DNA of 7,829 nt from Lachnoclostridium sp. UBA739 (lineage in GTDB: Bacteria > Bacillota_A > Clostridia > Lachnospirales > Lachnospiraceae): NCBI GenBank assembly GCA_002297865.1, contig DBKX01000407.1, positions 3,159 to 10,987 of the forward strand, given 5' to 3'. A program made the position numbers and the translations under genes. The notes beneath the pieces are model-generated. The model saw only the letters and a list, made by a program, of their open reading frames with translations. It ran no database searches and was not told the DNA's origin. Below, in pieces: positions 6,265 through 7,829 of this stretch (its first letter is position 1; the number at the start of each line of letters is the position of its first letter).

Positions 6265-7829
6265 GAAAGCAGAAAAAGAGAATATCAATATTGTAACGAT
6301 GATAAAACGCATCATTCCCATGTGCATTGCAGTGAAACCATCTTACTTCCTTTTCAATCGTACAGTAAGTTTGTTGCAAGGTATTTTTATTGGTATAAAT
6401 GTGGTAATTAGCCAGAAGTTCTTTGACACAATCTATAAAGCATCCTGTGGAACAGAAACGGTAAAGAAATGCATATGGATGTTTGCTATTTATCTAGCAG
6501 GTATTCTGTTTACTGATATTCTGGAAAATATGGACGATTATTCACTGCAGATACATATTCAACGTATTCTAGGAGAATTAAATAGAAAAATTAATAGAAA
6601 ATCTGCAACGATAGATCCGATTGAATATGAAAATCCTAGAAATCTTGATGATATTAATAAGGCTGCAAATGGAGCCGTTCCTACAGTGAAATTTCTCTTT
6701 ATTGTAGCTGCAATAGTAACAAGGTATTTTTCATATTTTATTTTTATGAGCATATATCTGGTTAGTTTGAAACCGATGCTGATATTATGTATGTTATTCG
6801 TGTTTATGCCTGTATTTATTGGACAGATTCTACGTTCTCCTATTTTCTCTAATTTAGAGGATGATGTAGCACCAATGCGAAGGGAAATGGATGCGTATGC
6901 CAATGCAGCTTCTGGAAAGGAATTCTATAAGGAAACAAGAAATCTAGGTTCCTTTCGTTATATTACGGATCTGCTAACACAGACGATTCATGGTTTTAAT
7001 GGAGCAGTTTGGAGAACGAATAAAAGAGGAGCAAAGATTGATTTCTGCTGTAATACATTATCGTTAATTGGGTATGGAGGAATTTTATATCTATTAGTGA
7101 AATATCTCCTTGCAGGTGAAATATCAGTAGGAGCATTTGTAGCAGTTTATAATTCTATTGGTATGCTTTTTAGCAAAATGGAGGAGTTCATAAGTAGGGT
7201 AATCGGCAATATATCATTAGATTTTGGATTAGTTCGTAATTTTCTGCGATTTCTAGATATGAAATCAGATAACAGGCCAGATAAAGAATTCGATAAACAA
7301 GCAGACATTACAGCTTCCAATGTTAGCTTTCGATATCCCAATATGGATCGAGATGTAGTACGCAATCTGAATTTTACAATAAAAAAGGGAGAGACCGTTG
7401 CAATTGTTGGTGAAAATGGAGCAGGTAAAACAACACTCGTCAAGTTGATAACAGGTCTTTATAAACCAACTGATGGATATGTAAAAATTGGAGATACCAA
7501 TGTAAACGAGGTTAGTTATCGCTCATTATTCCACAGAGTTTCAGGAGTTTTTCAAAAGTATCAGCGATATGCGGTGACTTTAAAAGAGAACGTCATGATT
7601 TCTGAGATGGATAAAACGTTTAATCAGGATGAAGTTGAGAATGTGCTTTTAAAGAATGATATTGATATGAACAATAAGGACATATTCCCAGATGGACTTA
7701 GAACGATGCTATCAAGAGAGTTTAATGGGGTTGACTTATCAGGAGGCCAGTGGCAGAGAATTGCCATAGCCAGAGGTTTTTACCGTGACAGTGATATTAT
7801 TGTACTTGATGAACCTACGGCAGCAATCG
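6248..7829 (+). CDS. ABC exporter half-transporter (second of pair), 3' end outside window
   Basis: An uninterrupted frame runs from ATG 6248 to the last base, giving 527 visible residues; the stop codon is beyond the window. It begins 17 bases before the stop of the first ABC gene. Hydrophobic segments near 32-55, 74-91, 148-173, 176-193, 265-287 and 293-308 give a six-helix membrane domain. The ATPase has Walker A GENGAGKTT at 388-396, Q-loop Q436, signature LSGGQ at 497-501 and Walker B IIVLDEP with E522; the H-loop falls outside. Motif positions match the first transporter within one residue, and both share GVDLSGGQWQRIA, so the genes are paralogues that probably arose by duplication and pair as a heterodimer. 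The membrane parts have clearly diverged. No peptidase domain precedes the membrane part. About 70-100 residues are probably missing at the end. It is expected to act with its neighbour as the exporter of the cluster product. Confidence 0.9.
   Translation, partial: MLANHKKAEKENINIVTMIKRIIPMCIAVKPSYFLFNRTVSLLQGIFIGINVVISQKFFDTIYKASCGTETVKKCIWMFAIYLAGILFTDILENMDDYSLQIHIQRILGELNRKINRKSATIDPIEYENPRNLDDINKAANGAVPTVKFLFIVAAIVTRYFSYFIFMSIYLVSLKPMLILCMLFVFMPVFIGQILRSPIFSNLEDDVAPMRREMDAYANAASGKEFYKETRNLGSFRYITDLLTQTIHGFNGAVWRTNKRGAKIDFCCNTLSLIGYGGILYLLVKYLLAGEISVGAFVAVYNSIGMLFSKMEEFISRVIGNISLDFGLVRNFLRFLDMKSDNRPDKEFDKQADITASNVSFRYPNMDRDVVRNLNFTIKKGETVAIVGENGAGKTTLVKLITGLYKPTDGYVKIGDTNVNEVSYRSLFHRVSGVFQKYQRYAVTLKENVMISEMDKTFNQDEVENVLLKNDIDMNNKDIFPDGLRTMLSREFNGVDLSGGQWQRIAIARGFYRDSDIIVLDEPTAAI

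Noticed and set aside
2..7829. Insertion sequence, CRISPR array, tRNA, riboswitch or phage feature
   Set aside because: I see no transposase, repeat-spacer pattern, cloverleaf, long untranslated leader or integrase; the window is almost wholly coding.

Overview
The window is an A+T-rich, fully coding stretch from what looks like a low-GC Gram-positive bacterium, most probably a Clostridia/Lachnospiraceae-type gut Firmicute. This is inferred from frequent ATA and AGA codons, strong AGGAGG-type ribosome binding sites and GTG starts; no taxonomic marker gene is present. All seven genes read on the + strand. Gaps are 15 to 35 bases or are replaced by short overlaps, and I see no terminator or promoter between genes, so this is best read as an internal piece of one operon whose two ends lie outside the window.

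Layout: (1) 2-553, the C-terminal part of a family 2 (GT-A) glycosyltransferase; (2) 585-1214, a P-loop kinase of the thymidylate kinase type; (3) 1250-1876, a protein with the thymidylate synthase fold that keeps the nucleophilic cysteine but seems to have lost the phosphate-binding arginines; (4) 1869-2495, a protein I do not recognise, translationally coupled to (3); (5) 2511-4349, a fusion of a Cof-type HAD phosphatase with a radical SAM enzyme, the latter preceded by its own SPASM-like cysteine motif; (6) 4375-6264 and (7) 6248-7829 (cut by the window end), two paralogous ABC exporter half-transporters that overlap and probably form a heterodimer.

A glycosyltransferase, two nucleotide-metabolism-like enzymes that do not look like housekeeping copies, an unknown protein, a phosphatase/radical SAM fusion and a dedicated exporter pair together suggest a biosynthesis-and-export cluster. 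The product could be a small glycosylated or nucleoside-like metabolite, or a modified cell-surface or peptide product. The chemistry of the product cannot be read from this window. No precursor-peptide gene fits in the gaps, so a RiPP reading is unsupported here, although such a gene could lie outside. The HAD-radical SAM fusion and the altered thymidylate synthase-like protein are the most unusual elements.
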